This document shows positions 1-12,893 of a stretch of DNA of 64,000 nucleotides, one piece after another; position 1 is the stretch's first letter; each line of letters starts with the position of its first letter. Both the position numbers and the translations under genes were made by a program. The stretch is from positions 36,213,797 to 36,277,796 of the forward strand of contig CP136061.1 in assembly GCA_032622095.1 (NCBI GenBank). Reading direction: 5' to 3'. The notes under the pieces were generated by a model that worked only from the letters and a program-made list of their open reading frames with translations, was not told where the DNA came from and ran no database searches. The DNA is from Siphonodentalium dalli (Eukaryota > Mollusca > Scaphopoda > Gadilida > Siphonodentaliidae).

Positions 1-276
1 GAATATCATTTTCAAAATATTTGTCAATGCTTTGACCTTTTGCAATGTTTACAATCAATATTTTATTACACTTTGGTATTTTATTGGAGTTATATTGGTA
101 ATTCCACTGCAATCGTAATGCTAACATGCTTCTTATATATACTTTATTCTACCAGCCAATGTACATGGTACGGAGACAACGGAATACATAAAACAATACC
201 TCCCCCGTGTCAAGTGCGGATGGACGATGGCTAACATAATTAGTTAATGATCACATTCAAGTTAATGTTGCCATCA
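1..276. other. No feature seen
   Basis: AT-rich flank of the TIR element; a 64-codon open frame at 40-234 has no recognisable similarity or splice context. Confidence 0.5.
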
Positions 277-1977
277 GGGGTCAATACTATGAAACATTTT
301 CTTTGTAAGAATCTACAATTGTTTGTAAGAAATAACAATTAATCATTCCGCCAATACTATGAACCTACGATTACAAACATAAATCACAAATAGTACGTGT
401 TCTTTGTAATTACAAATATCTCCAATCACAAAGAATGTTCGAGTACTATGAAACATAATTTTTCAGTTTTCGCACCCTTAACCCGGATAATATATATATC
501 TATGATACGCAGGGACGTGGCGACAAGGGGTCGATTCACCCCCTCGTGAAAATATTTTGTCAGCTGGAAATTTCAAGTACAAACCACAGGGACGTCGCGA
601 CAAGGGGGTTGGGTTATGTTTCTCGCTCCAAACATTTTATCAACACGTTCAACAGCTGGAAATTTGATACATGAAACAACATGAATTGGAAATTTTACAA
701 CAACAAATAGGTTGAACTTGTTCTGTTATTTTGTTTTTTCCAACAATTTATTAGGGGGTATGTTTTGTTTTAGACCAACATTTGCATATTTACCTCCTTT
801 GGTAAAAAGTTTGGATTGAAATGGCCTATATTTAGAAATTGTCAAACCTTATGGGGTGTCAGCTTGGATGTGATGTAGCAGTATGTGTTCCTTGTAACTA
901 CTGAAATTACCCAATTTATTGAAAGTTACAACGAGAAATCGTCCCACTGCGTGTAGAAACCACCGACCCCCGGAAAGCAACTGACAAACTTGCCCAGATA
1001 CACGATTCCGGTCACGCTCCATATGACGGGGTTAGAACCATCTTCGTCAGCGCTGGACGGCCTGTAACGGTGTAATGCACCTGACATTCTACCGACTGGC
1101 ACTCTACCGCACCACTCCTATAACCGAGACCATTAGCACGTCCCTGCTTCGATACACCCCCTCCCGATAAAATGGAGTCACGTTACTGCCTCGATGTGTT
1201 ATGATAAGAGTAGCGGATCAGTTTGAAATAATAGGATGGTCACAATATATATAATGCTATACCATCAAAATAATATTTTATTTTCACAAACTGAATGGTT
1301 GTAAATTTGTAATTTGTAAAAACAATGATACCAAATTGTTTGTAGTACTCGTTATTACACTGACTTGTACTTACATATACACACTACAAACGAACCGTTT
1401 AATTGTTAACTTGCGCAGACAAGTGGTCAACAACTTAGCAATCCGTGAACCGATTGGATAGCTCTGATAAGCGTTCACCTCTCAACTTATGATTGGTTAT
1501 TTCTTTTGTAACTTTGGCCCGCCGTGATTCAATATATTGTTAATCACTCACAGGCAAAGGTTTGTCCGTAAGCAATCTACAATAATCAACAGTAGATCTT
1601 TGTGAAATTTGCGAGATTTTGTTAGCTCATCGTTTCGTTGTACCGGCGTTCTCACTAATCACAATATGATAGCACGCATTGTAACTTCCCCATATAAATT
1701 GTTGTCAGTTATTTTAGCTCTATATGCATGTCCGTCTAATTTGAACTGGTATTCAGATAGCACTGATAACAGGTGCATGGTAGCAGAGTGGGGAGTTAGT
1801 TTTTTCTAAGTTTTACAGCTGCCTTTTAGGGGTTTCACCTCTCGCCCAGTCTAAGGTATTACAATAATACGGCTAAATTTTCCCTGTACTATGAAACCAC
1901 TGTGATAGTTAACACAAATTTGTAATTACAATACAATTTGTATTAGCAGGTATAAAATTGTTCATAGTATTGACCCC
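277..1977. mobile_element. TIR element, ~1.7 kb, no coding capacity seen
   Basis: A perfect 17-bp terminal inverted repeat: GGGGTCAATACTATGAA at 277 and its complement ending at 1977. Near the left end the motif ACTATGAA recurs around 357 and 455. No transposase was seen inside, so this is a non-autonomous DNA transposon. No target-site duplication was obvious. Confidence 0.65.
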
Positions 1978-2378
1978 AGGACACGTGGTTTGACAAATAA
2001 GAATAGACATTGTGTTATGGCAGTTTGCAGTCTGCCGCATTGTGAGATGGAACCTACCTGATTTAACATGGAGAACAGGTATCTACGGGAGTTTGAATAT
2101 CTATGATGATCATTATGCACGTTTTCTTTAAAACAGATGGTCGTGTACTGCTTAAAATCATTTTGAATTTACGAAGACTGTATGTACTATTCGAAATGAT
2201 AGGAAACAGTGATTCCCTCAAATCGGAGAACTGCACTCAGAGTATGAGCTGTAAGCTGGACCCCCAATGCACATTGCCCAGCTATAGAACACCACCTGTT
2301 GGCATAAAGAAATATATATATTTATTACACGCTTGTTCCTAGAAGTACAGTGTTATTGCTGTTCCATATTAACAAATC

Positions 2379-2402
2379 CGTATGGAACGTACGTTCCATA
2401 CG
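2379..2402. repeat. Perfect 24-bp palindrome
   Basis: CGTATGGAACGT followed directly by its complement ACGTTCCATACG. It lies between the TIR element and the first foldback. The rest of 1978-2572 shows nothing recognisable. Confidence 0.7.
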
Positions 2403-2572
2403 CAACTCGTTGACGTAAAATGACGTACATGACGTTCGCTTCAACCATGAAACTGGAACTATTTAAATAAAAGAATCATCACACATGACAAACATGCCAT
2501 GTGTGAGCATAAATAAACATTCTGATCCTGTATATTTAATGCACGGATTCTAGGACACGAAGCGTGTAATAA

Positions 2573-2730
2573 ACACAGAACGACACGATGTGTAAATGGG
2601 TTTGTCGATACGGCACTCGTTCTGTCGCGGAAGGATAGAACTCGAGGCGCAAGCGCCTCTCGTTCTATCCTTCCGCGACAGCACTCGTGCCGTATCGACA
2701 AACCCATTTACACATCGTGTCGTTCTGTGT
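2573..2730. mobile_element. Near-perfect foldback MITE (158 bp)
   Basis: The left arm starts ACACAGAACGACACGATGTG and the right arm is its complement; the centre is GGCGCAAGCGCC near 2652. Because of the symmetry both strands show almost the same open frame, which is not a gene. Arms are about 78 bp with few mismatches. Confidence 0.85.
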
Positions 2731-2869
2731 ATATATGTATATATTTGCCGTGAAATTCACGGCAGTGTTTTAAAAGTGTGGTTTTAAGATGTGAAATTTC
2801 ATTATTGGAGAGTTATTAATACTGGAAATAAGAACAAAGTCAATCTATATTTCCATATACTTGTTACGG

Positions 2870-3105
2870 TAGGGTGACACCAACGAATCTGACTGATCGC
2901 CATACTGTTGCGCGAGCGCACGTAATGATCCAAGGTGTTACATCCGCTGTAGAAAAACCACTTAAAATGCTGTTAAAAAATCGTTACAATCCAGTTAATT
3001 ATCTGCTATATGGACTACCGCCCAATATCATTGTTACCTTGTTACGTGCGCTCGCGCAACAGTATGGCGATCAGACAGATTCGTAGGTACGTTGGTGTCA
3101 CCCTA
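2870..3105. mobile_element. MITE with ~55-bp inverted repeats
   Basis: TAGGGTGACACCAACG at 2870 and its complement ending at 3105; arms continue through CGCCATACTGTTGCGCGAGC. The unique middle of ~120 bp has no coding potential. Confidence 0.85.
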
Positions 3106-4503
3106 CTCCGTTTCACTCCATGACGTCACCAAAAACGACGTAAAACCTCGTGGCGTTCTGACATTTTTACTGTGCCGCGTTTTTGCTATGTTTATTTTAT
3201 GTGTTGTTTTCGATTATTTGTTTGCCGCCGATATCGCCATTTGTCGGGATTCCCTGTTTCTATATTTAAAACTGGCATGCTCGTAGTGAGCCTCGATTTC
3301 GATTTTTTCTCCTAGGTCAAAATACGTCAGAGTTATGACAAAAATAGATCGACCTACATTTCCTCCATCAGAACTCTACATCAAAGAGTCTATAGACTCC
3401 TTCGGGACCTACATAGACTCCTTCATTTGGGTATTTTTACTTATAATTGGGAAGTTTATCATTTTTGGTTCGTGCGAAGACCTCTTTTTATCGTGCGGGA
3501 AAGGAGAGACATTCAAAACGCGATTTCGTAATTCGACGCAATAGGCTGAATAGCCTAACCTTCAGCCGAGTTCCGGGTCAAATACGACGAATGACGTGAC
3601 ACAAAACAAAACGCATTTGTTGACACAAACACCGTTTGAAGAGTTTATTATTACACAAAATGATCGTTATTGATTAATTATTGATTAATTATTGATTTTT
3701 ATTGTTGCATATTGGCTGCTATCAATATTTACACAAATGGTATTAATTATTTCTTATAATTGCTCCTTTGGTCAACTTTGACTATCGGAAAATGAAAATG
3801 AAAATATGCCGCTGAAAAAAATGTAATCGATATTAAAGTCTCATCCTTTCGGCAACATGGAATTGGTTTTAATTACTTAAATGATTAATATAGTAATTTG
3901 CCTTTTATCTCTGATGAAATGAGAAATGGTAATTGTCTTTTTTTGCTAACATTATATTAAATTAAATAAATTAAGTAAAATACAGAGAAATTATTTTTTA
4001 AATTATTGTTTATTACATTTTTGCGCACGTTGGCATCTCTCTGAGTACATTCTAGTTAATTATTGTTTTGTAGACGTTTATGTTATTTCCGTTTCAGCAG
4101 AGTTACTAATAATTTAATCATAAGTTATCAATCCACGGAATACTGTAAAACAATTGGCTGATAACTACTTAGCCATTTAGGTTATTTTTCGATAATCTAA
4201 ATTTCTTAATTACTTTCCCCGCTACAAAAATGACAGCAGCGCCGAGTGATTCCACTTATACCGCGTGCCTAAAAATGTACATGGAAATTTTTGATGTGCC
4301 ACCGCGTCGAATATCAATCCCACGTGCAACTACAGCTGCCCCGTGCCACGCCATGCGTGATCAGATGCGACAAGCCAATCAAAAACGCTATATATGATCC
4401 GACGTGATCAATCGGTAAGCACAAGTTTTGAGTGACATTTGTCTCCTTCAACATCACGTGTCTTTTTCGTCTGAAATAGTCACGTTGTACGCTCGTTATA
4501 CCT
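3106..4503. other. No gene seen
   Basis: About 1.4 kb of AT-rich sequence with a short ATTATTGATTA direct repeat near 3660-3700. Open frames of 60-70 codons at 3092-3544 have no recognisable content. Confidence 0.5.
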
Positions 4504-7500
4504 ACAACTTTTGGCGGTTCGCTTGTGAAATGACGGATTAAATTATAAGAAATAACTCTTGTTTCGATTAATTTATGAGTTATAACCGAAACGTTTGAAG
4601 CAAAATTGTGTATAACTGCACTACGCGCGGGGTCCTACTAAAACCCGACCGCACCGACCGCACCCGACCGCACCCGACCGGACCGCCCCCAGGGGTCCGA
4701 GCGAGATGGGGTTTGCACTAACGTGTAGAATGGACCCGATTGTACCAAAGTTCCAATCCCCAAGTCGATAGCTCGAGCGGTCACGGCACTGTTAACCCCT
4801 GACTGGCGGCCGTTTCCGCCAGGTACGGGAAATCCAAAAAGGCGCCGACCGCACCTCCCCTGACTGCCTGACCACGGAAATTGACATTATATCATGAAGT
4901 GAATACCCATATGCATACATGGGCGATCGGACAAGTCGCTAGCTGCAGCGGAAGTGAATAAATTAACCCATACGCTGCTGCCGAATTCGCTATAAATGTA
5001 CGCAAAAACGCCGAAATTAACACCCGCCGACCGGACCGCCCCTAGGGGACGGAGCGAGATGGGGTTTGCAATAACGTGTAGAATGGACCCGAATGTACCA
5101 AAGTTCCAATCCCCAAGTCGATAGCTCGAGCGGTCACGGCACTGTTAACCCCTGACTGGCGGCCGTTTCCGCCAGGTACAGGAAATCCGAAAAGGCGCCG
5201 ACCGCACCTCCCCTGACTGCCTGACCACGGAAATTGACATTATATCACGAAGAGAATACCCATATGCATACATGGGCGATCGGACAAGTCGCTAGCTGCA
5301 GCGGAAGTGAATAAATTAACCCATACGCTGCTGCCGAATTCGCTATAAATGTACGCAAAAACGCCGAAATTAACACCCGCCGACCGGACCGCCCCTAGGG
5401 GACCGAGCGAGATGGCGCTTGCACTAACGTGTAGAATGGACCCGAATGTACCAAAGTTCCAATCCCCAAGTCGATAGCTCGAGCGGTCACGGCACTGTTA
5501 ACCCCTGACTGGCGGCCGTTTCCGCCAGGTACAGGAAATCCGAAAAGGCGCCGGCCGCACCTCCCCTGGGTTAATTTATTCACTTCCGCTGCAGCTAGCG
5601 ACTTGTCCGATCGCCCATGTATGCATATGGGAATTCACTTCATTATATAATGTCCATTTCCGTGGTCAGGCAGTCAGGGGAGGTGGGGTCGGTGCCTTTT
5701 TGGATTTCCCGTACCTGGCGGAAACGGCCGCCAGTCAGGGGTTAACAGTGCCGTGACCGCTCGAGCTATCGACTTGGGGATTGGAACTTTGGTACATTCG
5801 GGTCCATTCTACACGATAGTGCAAACCCCATCTCGCTCGGTCCCATAGGGGCGGTCCGGTCGGCGGGTGTTAATTTCGGCGTTTTTGCGTACATTTATAG
5901 CGAATTCGGCAGCAGCGTATGGGTTAATTTATTCACTTCCGCTGCAGCTAGCGACTTGTCCGATCGCCCATGTATGCATATGGGTATTCTCTTCATGATA
6001 TAATGTAAATTTCCGTGGTCAGGCAGTCAGGGGAGGTGCGGCCGGCGCCTTTTCGGATTTCCTGTACCTGGCGGAAACGGCCGCCAGTCAGGGGTTAACA
6101 GTGCCGTGACCGCTCGAGCTATCGACTTGGGGATTGGAACTTTGGTACATTCGGGTCCATTCTACACGTTAGTGCAAACCCCATCTCGCTCGGTCCCCTA
6201 GGGGCGGTCCGGTCGGCGGGTGTTAATTTCGGCGTTTTTGCGTACATTTATAGCGAATTCGGCAGCAGCGTATGGGTTAATTTATTCACTTCCGCTGCAG
6301 CTAGCGACTTGTCCGATCGCCCATGTATGCATATGGGTATTCTCTTCATGATATAATGTCAATTTCCGTGGTCAGGCAGTCAGGGGAGGTGCGGTCGGCG
6401 CCTTTTCGGATTTCCTGTACCTGGCGGAAACGGCCGCCAGTCAGGGGTTAACAGTGCCGTGACCGCTCGAGCTATCGACTTGGGGATTGGAACTTTGGTA
6501 CAATCGGGTCCATTCTACACGTTAGTGCCAACCCCATCTCGCTCGGTCCCCTAGGGGCGGTCCGGTCGGCGGGTGTTAATTTCGGCGTTTTTGCGTACAT
6601 TTATAGCGAATTCGGCAGCAGCGTATGGGTTAATTTATTCACTTCCGCTGCAGATAGCGACTTGTCCGATCGCCCATGTATGCATATGGGTATTCTCTTC
6701 ATGATATAATGTCAATTTCCGTGGTCAGGCAGTCAGGGGAGGTGCGGCCGGCGCCTTTTCGGATTTCCTGTACCTGGCGGAAAAGGCCGCCAGTCAGGGG
6801 TTAACAGTGCCGTGACCGCTCGAGCTATCGACTTGGGGATTGGAACTTTGGTACATTCGGGTCCATTCTACACGTTAGTGCAAACCCCATCTCGCTCGGT
6901 CCCCTAGGGGCGGTCCGGTCGGCGGGTGTTAATTTCGGCGTTTTTGCGTACATTTATAGCGAATTCGGCAGCAGCGTATGGGTTAATTTATTCACTTCCG
7001 CTGCAGATAGCGACTTGTCCGATCGCCCATGTATGCATATGGGTATTCTCTTCATGATATAATGTCAATTTCCGTGGTCAGGCAGTCAGGGGAGGTGCGG
7101 CCGGCGCCTTTTCGGATTTCCTGTACCTGGCGGAAACGGCCGCCAGTCAGGGGTTAACAGTGCCGTGACCGCTCGAGCTATCGACTTGGGGATTGGAACT
7201 TTGGTACATTCGGGTCCATTCTACACGTTAGTGCAAACCCCATCTCGCTCGGTCCCCTAGGGGCGGTCCGGTCGGCGGGTGTTAATTTCGGCGTTTTTGC
7301 GTACATTTATAGCGAATTCGGCAGCAGCATATGGGTTAATTTATTCACTTCCGCTGCAGCTAGCGACTTGTCCGATCGCCCATGTATGCATATGGGTATT
7401 CACTTCATGATATAATGTCCATTTCCGTGGTCAGGCAGTCAGGGGAGGTGCGGTCGGCGCCTTTTTGGATTTCCTGTACCTGGCGGAACCGCCCGACAGT

Positions 7501-7764
7501 CAGGGGTTAACAGTGCCGTGACCGCTCGAGCTATCGACTTGGGGATTGGAACTTTGGTACAATCGGGTCCATTCTACACGTTAGTGCAAACCCCATCTCG
7601 CTCGGACCCCTGGGGGCGGTCCGGTCGGGTGCGGTCGGGTGCGGTCGGGTTTTAGTAGGACCGCTACGCGCGTTATAGAATGTATCTTCAACCTTTTCGG
7701 TTATAACGGCATAACATTAATCGAAACAAGAGTTATTTCTTAAATAATTTCACCAACAAAAATT
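4504..7764. mobile_element. Large foldback element with 353-bp satellite arms
   Basis: The outer ends are inverted repeats (AGAAATAACTCTTGTTTCGA near 4548, complement near 7720), followed by ACTACGCGCG and a GC-rich stretch of CCGACCGCAC repeats (4640-4690), mirrored at 7610-7660. Inside, a 353-bp unit repeats in one orientation (marker at 4708, 5061, 5414) and then, from about 5570, in the opposite orientation (marker at 5826, 6179, 6532, 6885, 7238, 7591). Spacing is exactly 353 bp throughout with few differences. No transposase is encoded. A small copy of the same ends without the satellite lies at 39150-39320. Confidence 0.85.
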
Positions 7765-7874
7765 GTTTGCTACGCGAATCAGATGTTGGTAATGGAGTGG
7801 ATCAATTTTTGATTCGCATGAACCCACTTCGACCTTGAGTCCCTTGAAATAAGACCACGTGTTTGATAACTCAC

Positions 7875-8048
7875 CAGGCTCGGCGAGTACGCCCACCACC
7901 ATGGTCCATATATCCATGTTCGTGACTCTCAATAACCGTCCTCCGTCTGCACGACAAGACGCTAATCCGGTATTGTAATTCCCATGTCCGATTCTGAAGC
8001 AGATGTTGGTCCCGCCAGCATCTTCAACTCTGTAGTGACTTGGGCAAT
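7875..8048 (-). CDS. Lectin-like gene exon: first half of C-type lectin-like domain
   Basis: Acceptor TATTGGTTGCAG, donor GTGAGT, 174 bases. It reads YCPSHYRVEDAGGTNICFRI then GHGNYNTGLASCRADGGRLL and RVTNMDIWTMVV. The pattern CP-x-x-Y...CFR...A-x-C-x-x-x-GG-x-L is the amino half of a C-type lectin-like fold (first two disulphide Cys and the GG-x-L turn). The calcium/sugar-binding half (EPN/QPD, WND) would be in the next exon, which I did not find. Confidence 0.68.
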
Positions 8049-11000
8049 CTGCAACCAATAAAGCAGGAACGTAGCTGAAATTTCTCTGTTGTGATGTCAG
8101 CTTAGAATTTACAACTCCGCCCCCCCCCCCTTCCGAACAAAACCCAAATTTACTAGTTCAGGACATTTCCATATTTTCGATTGGAATTGTTCAACTGGTA
8201 CATCAAAGTTAAATTGTTGAATGGAGTGCTTACGAAGCTTGTTGCAATAATAAGAAAGTTCGATATCAAATAATAGGGGTGTGGGCAAATGTATCTGTCT
8301 GTATCTGTAGATATTTCAGTGCAGGAACCAATTCTGGTTATAGAGGTACTGGTACAGGTGGTACCACGGCCGAATAACTTTGTAACCCATGTGGTGACTC
8401 ATGTAGGGGTCGTTAACGTGCCAACACCGAGGCGTGTACACGCGTCAGCCATTAATGACAGCGCCCGGTCGGACAGCGTATATACTGCACCCACGACCAC
8501 ATGCCTGGACAAATGTTGTAACGGGGAATTCGGCAGTTTACAATCGGATCTTTATTCTGTGATCTCGAATGAGACTTTTCAGCCTGACAAACGTGGTACA
8601 TGTGTATCTGACCGAGTTCTAATTATGTAAATGTAAAATGTAAATGAATTGCATTTAAGTGTAATTATTGAGCATTTCAAACACAACCCCCTTAATTTTA
8701 ATAGATATATACTTCATTATGACCATCATATAATAATTTTATGATCGTTTATTGATACGTTTGGAAACAGTGGGGCTAGAGCAGCAGAGCTGTCGAATTT
8801 TCGATTTAATGGTAACTGGGTAAAGGTTTGAATAATTGCCCTTAAAGGGAATTGTATTACCCTTGAGTGCAATTATAAATAGATTCGAAAACTGCTTCCC
8901 ATGTCACCACGCAATTAGGACCATCGCTCCTAAATTTGTCGACGGTGCATATTGTTATGTATTCAATGTACTCACAACGTTGGCAATACACCCCAGCATA
9001 TCTCGGTCCAGGAGGACACAGACATGGTAAGTCCTCATGCAACGTGCCGTTATTGAGGCAGGATATCTGAAATGACATGTACTCATAATCAGGAGGGCAC
9101 ATACATGATAAGCCATCATGCAAAGCACTGTTATTGAGGCAGAATAACTAAAATGAAATGTACTCATAATCAGGAGGGCACAGCCATGATAAGTCATCAT
9201 GCAAAGTGTCATTATTGAGGCAGGATATCTGAATGGAATGACATGTACTCATAATCAGGAGGTCACAGCCATGGTAATAGTCATACAAAGTGCTGTTACT
9301 GGGGCAGGATATCCGAAATGAAATTTACTCATAATCATGAGGGCACAGACATGGTAAGTCATCATGCATAGTGCTGTTATTGAGGCAGGATATCTAAAAT
9401 GACATGTACTCATAATCGGAACATATCGACCCACAAGGTTACGTTCAACCCTCACAAGTTTTCATGGTATGTTGTTGTGCAGGTATTTCGTTACAGACAC
9501 CACATTGTGCCAGAATATGAACGAAAAGATGCATATAAAATAATCTATATCAAAGCTAAAGCATGAGAAGTAAAATTTATGTAGTTCCACATGTAACGGT
9601 GGTATTGACATTTACCTTAAAATACCTGTATGACTGTTTTTTTCGAGTTAATTGCATGCATGCATGTATTCCGAAGCGTTTTGTTGAAATACATTTATTT
9701 ACATTCTTATTCATTTTGCGATCTAAATTATGCGAACACAGATATACGTGTATTATTTTTAATCCTTTGGTGGCCATTGTATTTAGCGATTTTCAAGGTT
9801 AAGTTCACGAAATCTGCCAGAAACCGTGGCTCATTTTGTTCAGCATACTCGAATTATGTAAAATAGAATGGTGCCTGCTTTTCTGCACACATTCCGTTAA
9901 CACCATGTTCTAATAATAGCCAGGATCAGCTACACGTGTAAATTGTAACGTGTGTTGCTATGGTATTGCTATGGACATGCACTTGGCGGGAAACGTCATG
10001 TGATATTACGGCACCAAACCTAAAAGTTTATAATAATCGTACGTGTGGATAATAGTCGGACATAGAGAGAAGGCAAGAAAACTCATTGTTTTATTTGTCA
10101 TTTACTGGGTACAGATCTTACTTGTGTCATGGTGAATGTTACATGCATGCTTATTTCCCGTTCTGTTCCATGCGAGTAAAAGAAGCCAAGAGGTTTCAAA
10201 CAAATTAAAATTATTCCGCCCGGAAAATCTCTGCCTTACAGCGCTGATCGGTCATTCTGTTAGCAGCATATTTGATTATTCCGCTTCGCTATACGTTCCT
10301 TGAACTAGAAGTTTGACACAAAACTTCTAAACGGTTTGAACTTGTACGTGTAGGCTTCCTGATCACGTGAGTCGGGTGACTGTCAACACACTTTAGGTTA
10401 CAAGTCACACGTACGTGTGGCTGATTCTGGCTTCTGTTAAGACAAAAACGTCTAGACTGCAATTCGTCAACAGTTTAACGACATTTGACGAGTAAACACT
10501 GGTATTATGCGGTAAATATTTAAAGTTATATGCTGTCCCATGTTCCCAAAGAACAAATGTTGTGTAGATCAGAACCAGCAGATTATTTTCTTATTTCACC
10601 AATAGTCGCCTATCGCAACACGGGGAACTCATAGCTCGTCCAACCAGATGGGAAGTCAGGAAACAATGTGCACACAGTTTAATTTCCATGGTTGACCTTT
10701 ACCGTAACACTCGACCTTGACAAGGTGACATCGTGTCCCCCTCTAGTTTATCTGTCCTCATATATGTTACGCTTTTGGACAATTATGTTTACATACGAAA
10801 TTGGTCTCCGTTGCCATGGTAATTTATTTTACAATGTTCTTACCACTTTTGTTTACTACACCATGCCCAATCAGATCATCCCATTATTCCATAGCCTTCA
10901 AAATGATACATAGAAACCCCTTATGTACGGTATGTGCATCAAATTAAAAATATGGGGTATCTGCCGCTCTCATATACCCATAGACGATACCGTTATTCGG

Positions 11001-12858
11001 GAGCTGTGCTAACGAAAACAGGGAGCGGTAATTGGAATCTGCTAACGGGAACAAGAAATAAGAAGGCACATTAATGTCTACCACGTGAGTTAGTCGTTCC
11101 ATTTAGTAAAATATGCATCTTGTTTATATATGCCATGCATATGGATAGTTAATTCACAATACTACAAGGTTAATCGATCGAAACAATCGAAACAACAACA
11201 GCAACAACATCGTCAACATAACCAGCATCGCTATCATAAAAATAAGAACACTAGCATGTATGTCTACCGATGATAATATCTGAGTTTGAAACTCTGAATG
11301 CTAGCGTTGAGTACAGGCACAAATTGTTGTTCCGATCGACAAGACTTTGTTAGAAGTTCATAGAACTTTATCTTAGAATGTGTTTACCAATATTGTTTCG
11401 ACGTGTATTTAATTCGCAAGTGATTCAGGTTAGTGCATTTCATGAAGTTATACTCATCAACCACTCATCATACACAAACAGCATGATGTTCTTTGCCCCG
11501 GGTTTACCTCATCTACATGTTTCCACATCCATGGCAGTCGATGATTGTAGGTACTATTGTGATTAGCTACGTTCTCAGATTAAAAGGCAAGTTGAAGGTG
11601 ACCATGTAGACAGATAGATAAAGATATTTGTTTAATGGCTAATATCTAATAGTAGACAGATGAGCATAAGCACATATACAAAAGAGCAATACAGAGTGTG
11701 ACATTCATATAGTATAAATATAATTTTGTTAGATATATAAATATAACAGGAATGCAGCTTGACAGTTCCGCCGAGGGACAAGATAGTGAATTAACCCAGA
11801 TTAGTAATAACAACTAAATAAATAATCATTCCTTATCTAAAACATGATAAACAACCCGTGCTATGACACCCTCCCCCTCTGCATGGCTGTCATGTTGCTT
11901 AAGAGATAGTAAGATAACAGGAGATAATTAAGACAATAAAAGATAGAGATGGAGATAGAGAGATAGATAGAGGAGTAGAGGAGAAATATACACTTGAATA
12001 GGCTCGGTCAGACAAGTCATGCCATCGATTGCAATCAATTGGCGCACACGAAAGCAAGCCAAAGCTCAATTATTTCAACTGTGGTCCTTATTGGTAACCG
12101 ATCACATGACTGACCAGGCCACAACACAAGTTCTCGTAAGGTCATAATATTAATAATATACAAAGTCACATTCCTCAGTACCTAAAATTTCATCAAATAG
12201 ATCCTGTTTTATTAAGTGACCCCAAGAGGCCAGATTATAGTTAGATTCAATATATCTCACATAATTATTCCACAAAGCGATCATTATGTAGAAAAAGCTA
12301 CTGTATCCAAATACTCTAACATGAGGCACATACATCTAAAATTACCAGACCGGACAGCTGGACCGGAGATTATATTTGCAATTTGTGTCTGGAAATTGGA
12401 ATCTATCTCTTTCCTATCTGTTGTTTTTCATGATATTCAGTTTTCTATTCTAAACGAAGGATGTTTTCAGTTCGTTATAAGCAGTTCCTCTTGATGCATT
12501 TTCTATATCTATCCACCACACCTGAGTAAATTTGTCTCTCAAAATAACGGATGTATTGTTTGTTTGAACATATTTTTATTGCGACCCACATATATACATA
12601 GACGGTTTACGTATCACAAAATGTTTATACACAATTGGGTGGTTGCACAGGGGATCGGAGGACATCCAGTCAAGTTACCAAACTTAGTGATGCTCCTCTC
12701 GCCCGGCATTCAACTGCTGATGAGTTAAATCGATGATGGTGTTTCAGAAAGTAATGTCATGAGAGTTCGTTTTTGTTATTTGTATGGGGGCGATCACGGG
12801 CAGATACATATATAGGGCACCGTCTGCCAATCAATTAATGCAGACTGTTGTTGTTGTT

Positions 12859-12893
<35 letters not shown>

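Noticed and set aside
2459-2787. Two open frames on opposite strands with matching sequence (MGLSIRH...)
   Set aside because: They come from the symmetry of the foldback at 2573-2730.
8289-8630. 113-codon frame on the + strand
   Set aside because: No recognisable domain; it lies in the intron between two well-supported - strand exons.
8955-9455. Frames of 66-85 codons on the - strand over the 81-bp array
   Set aside because: They are in the wrong frame relative to the EGF-like reading and only reflect the repeat.
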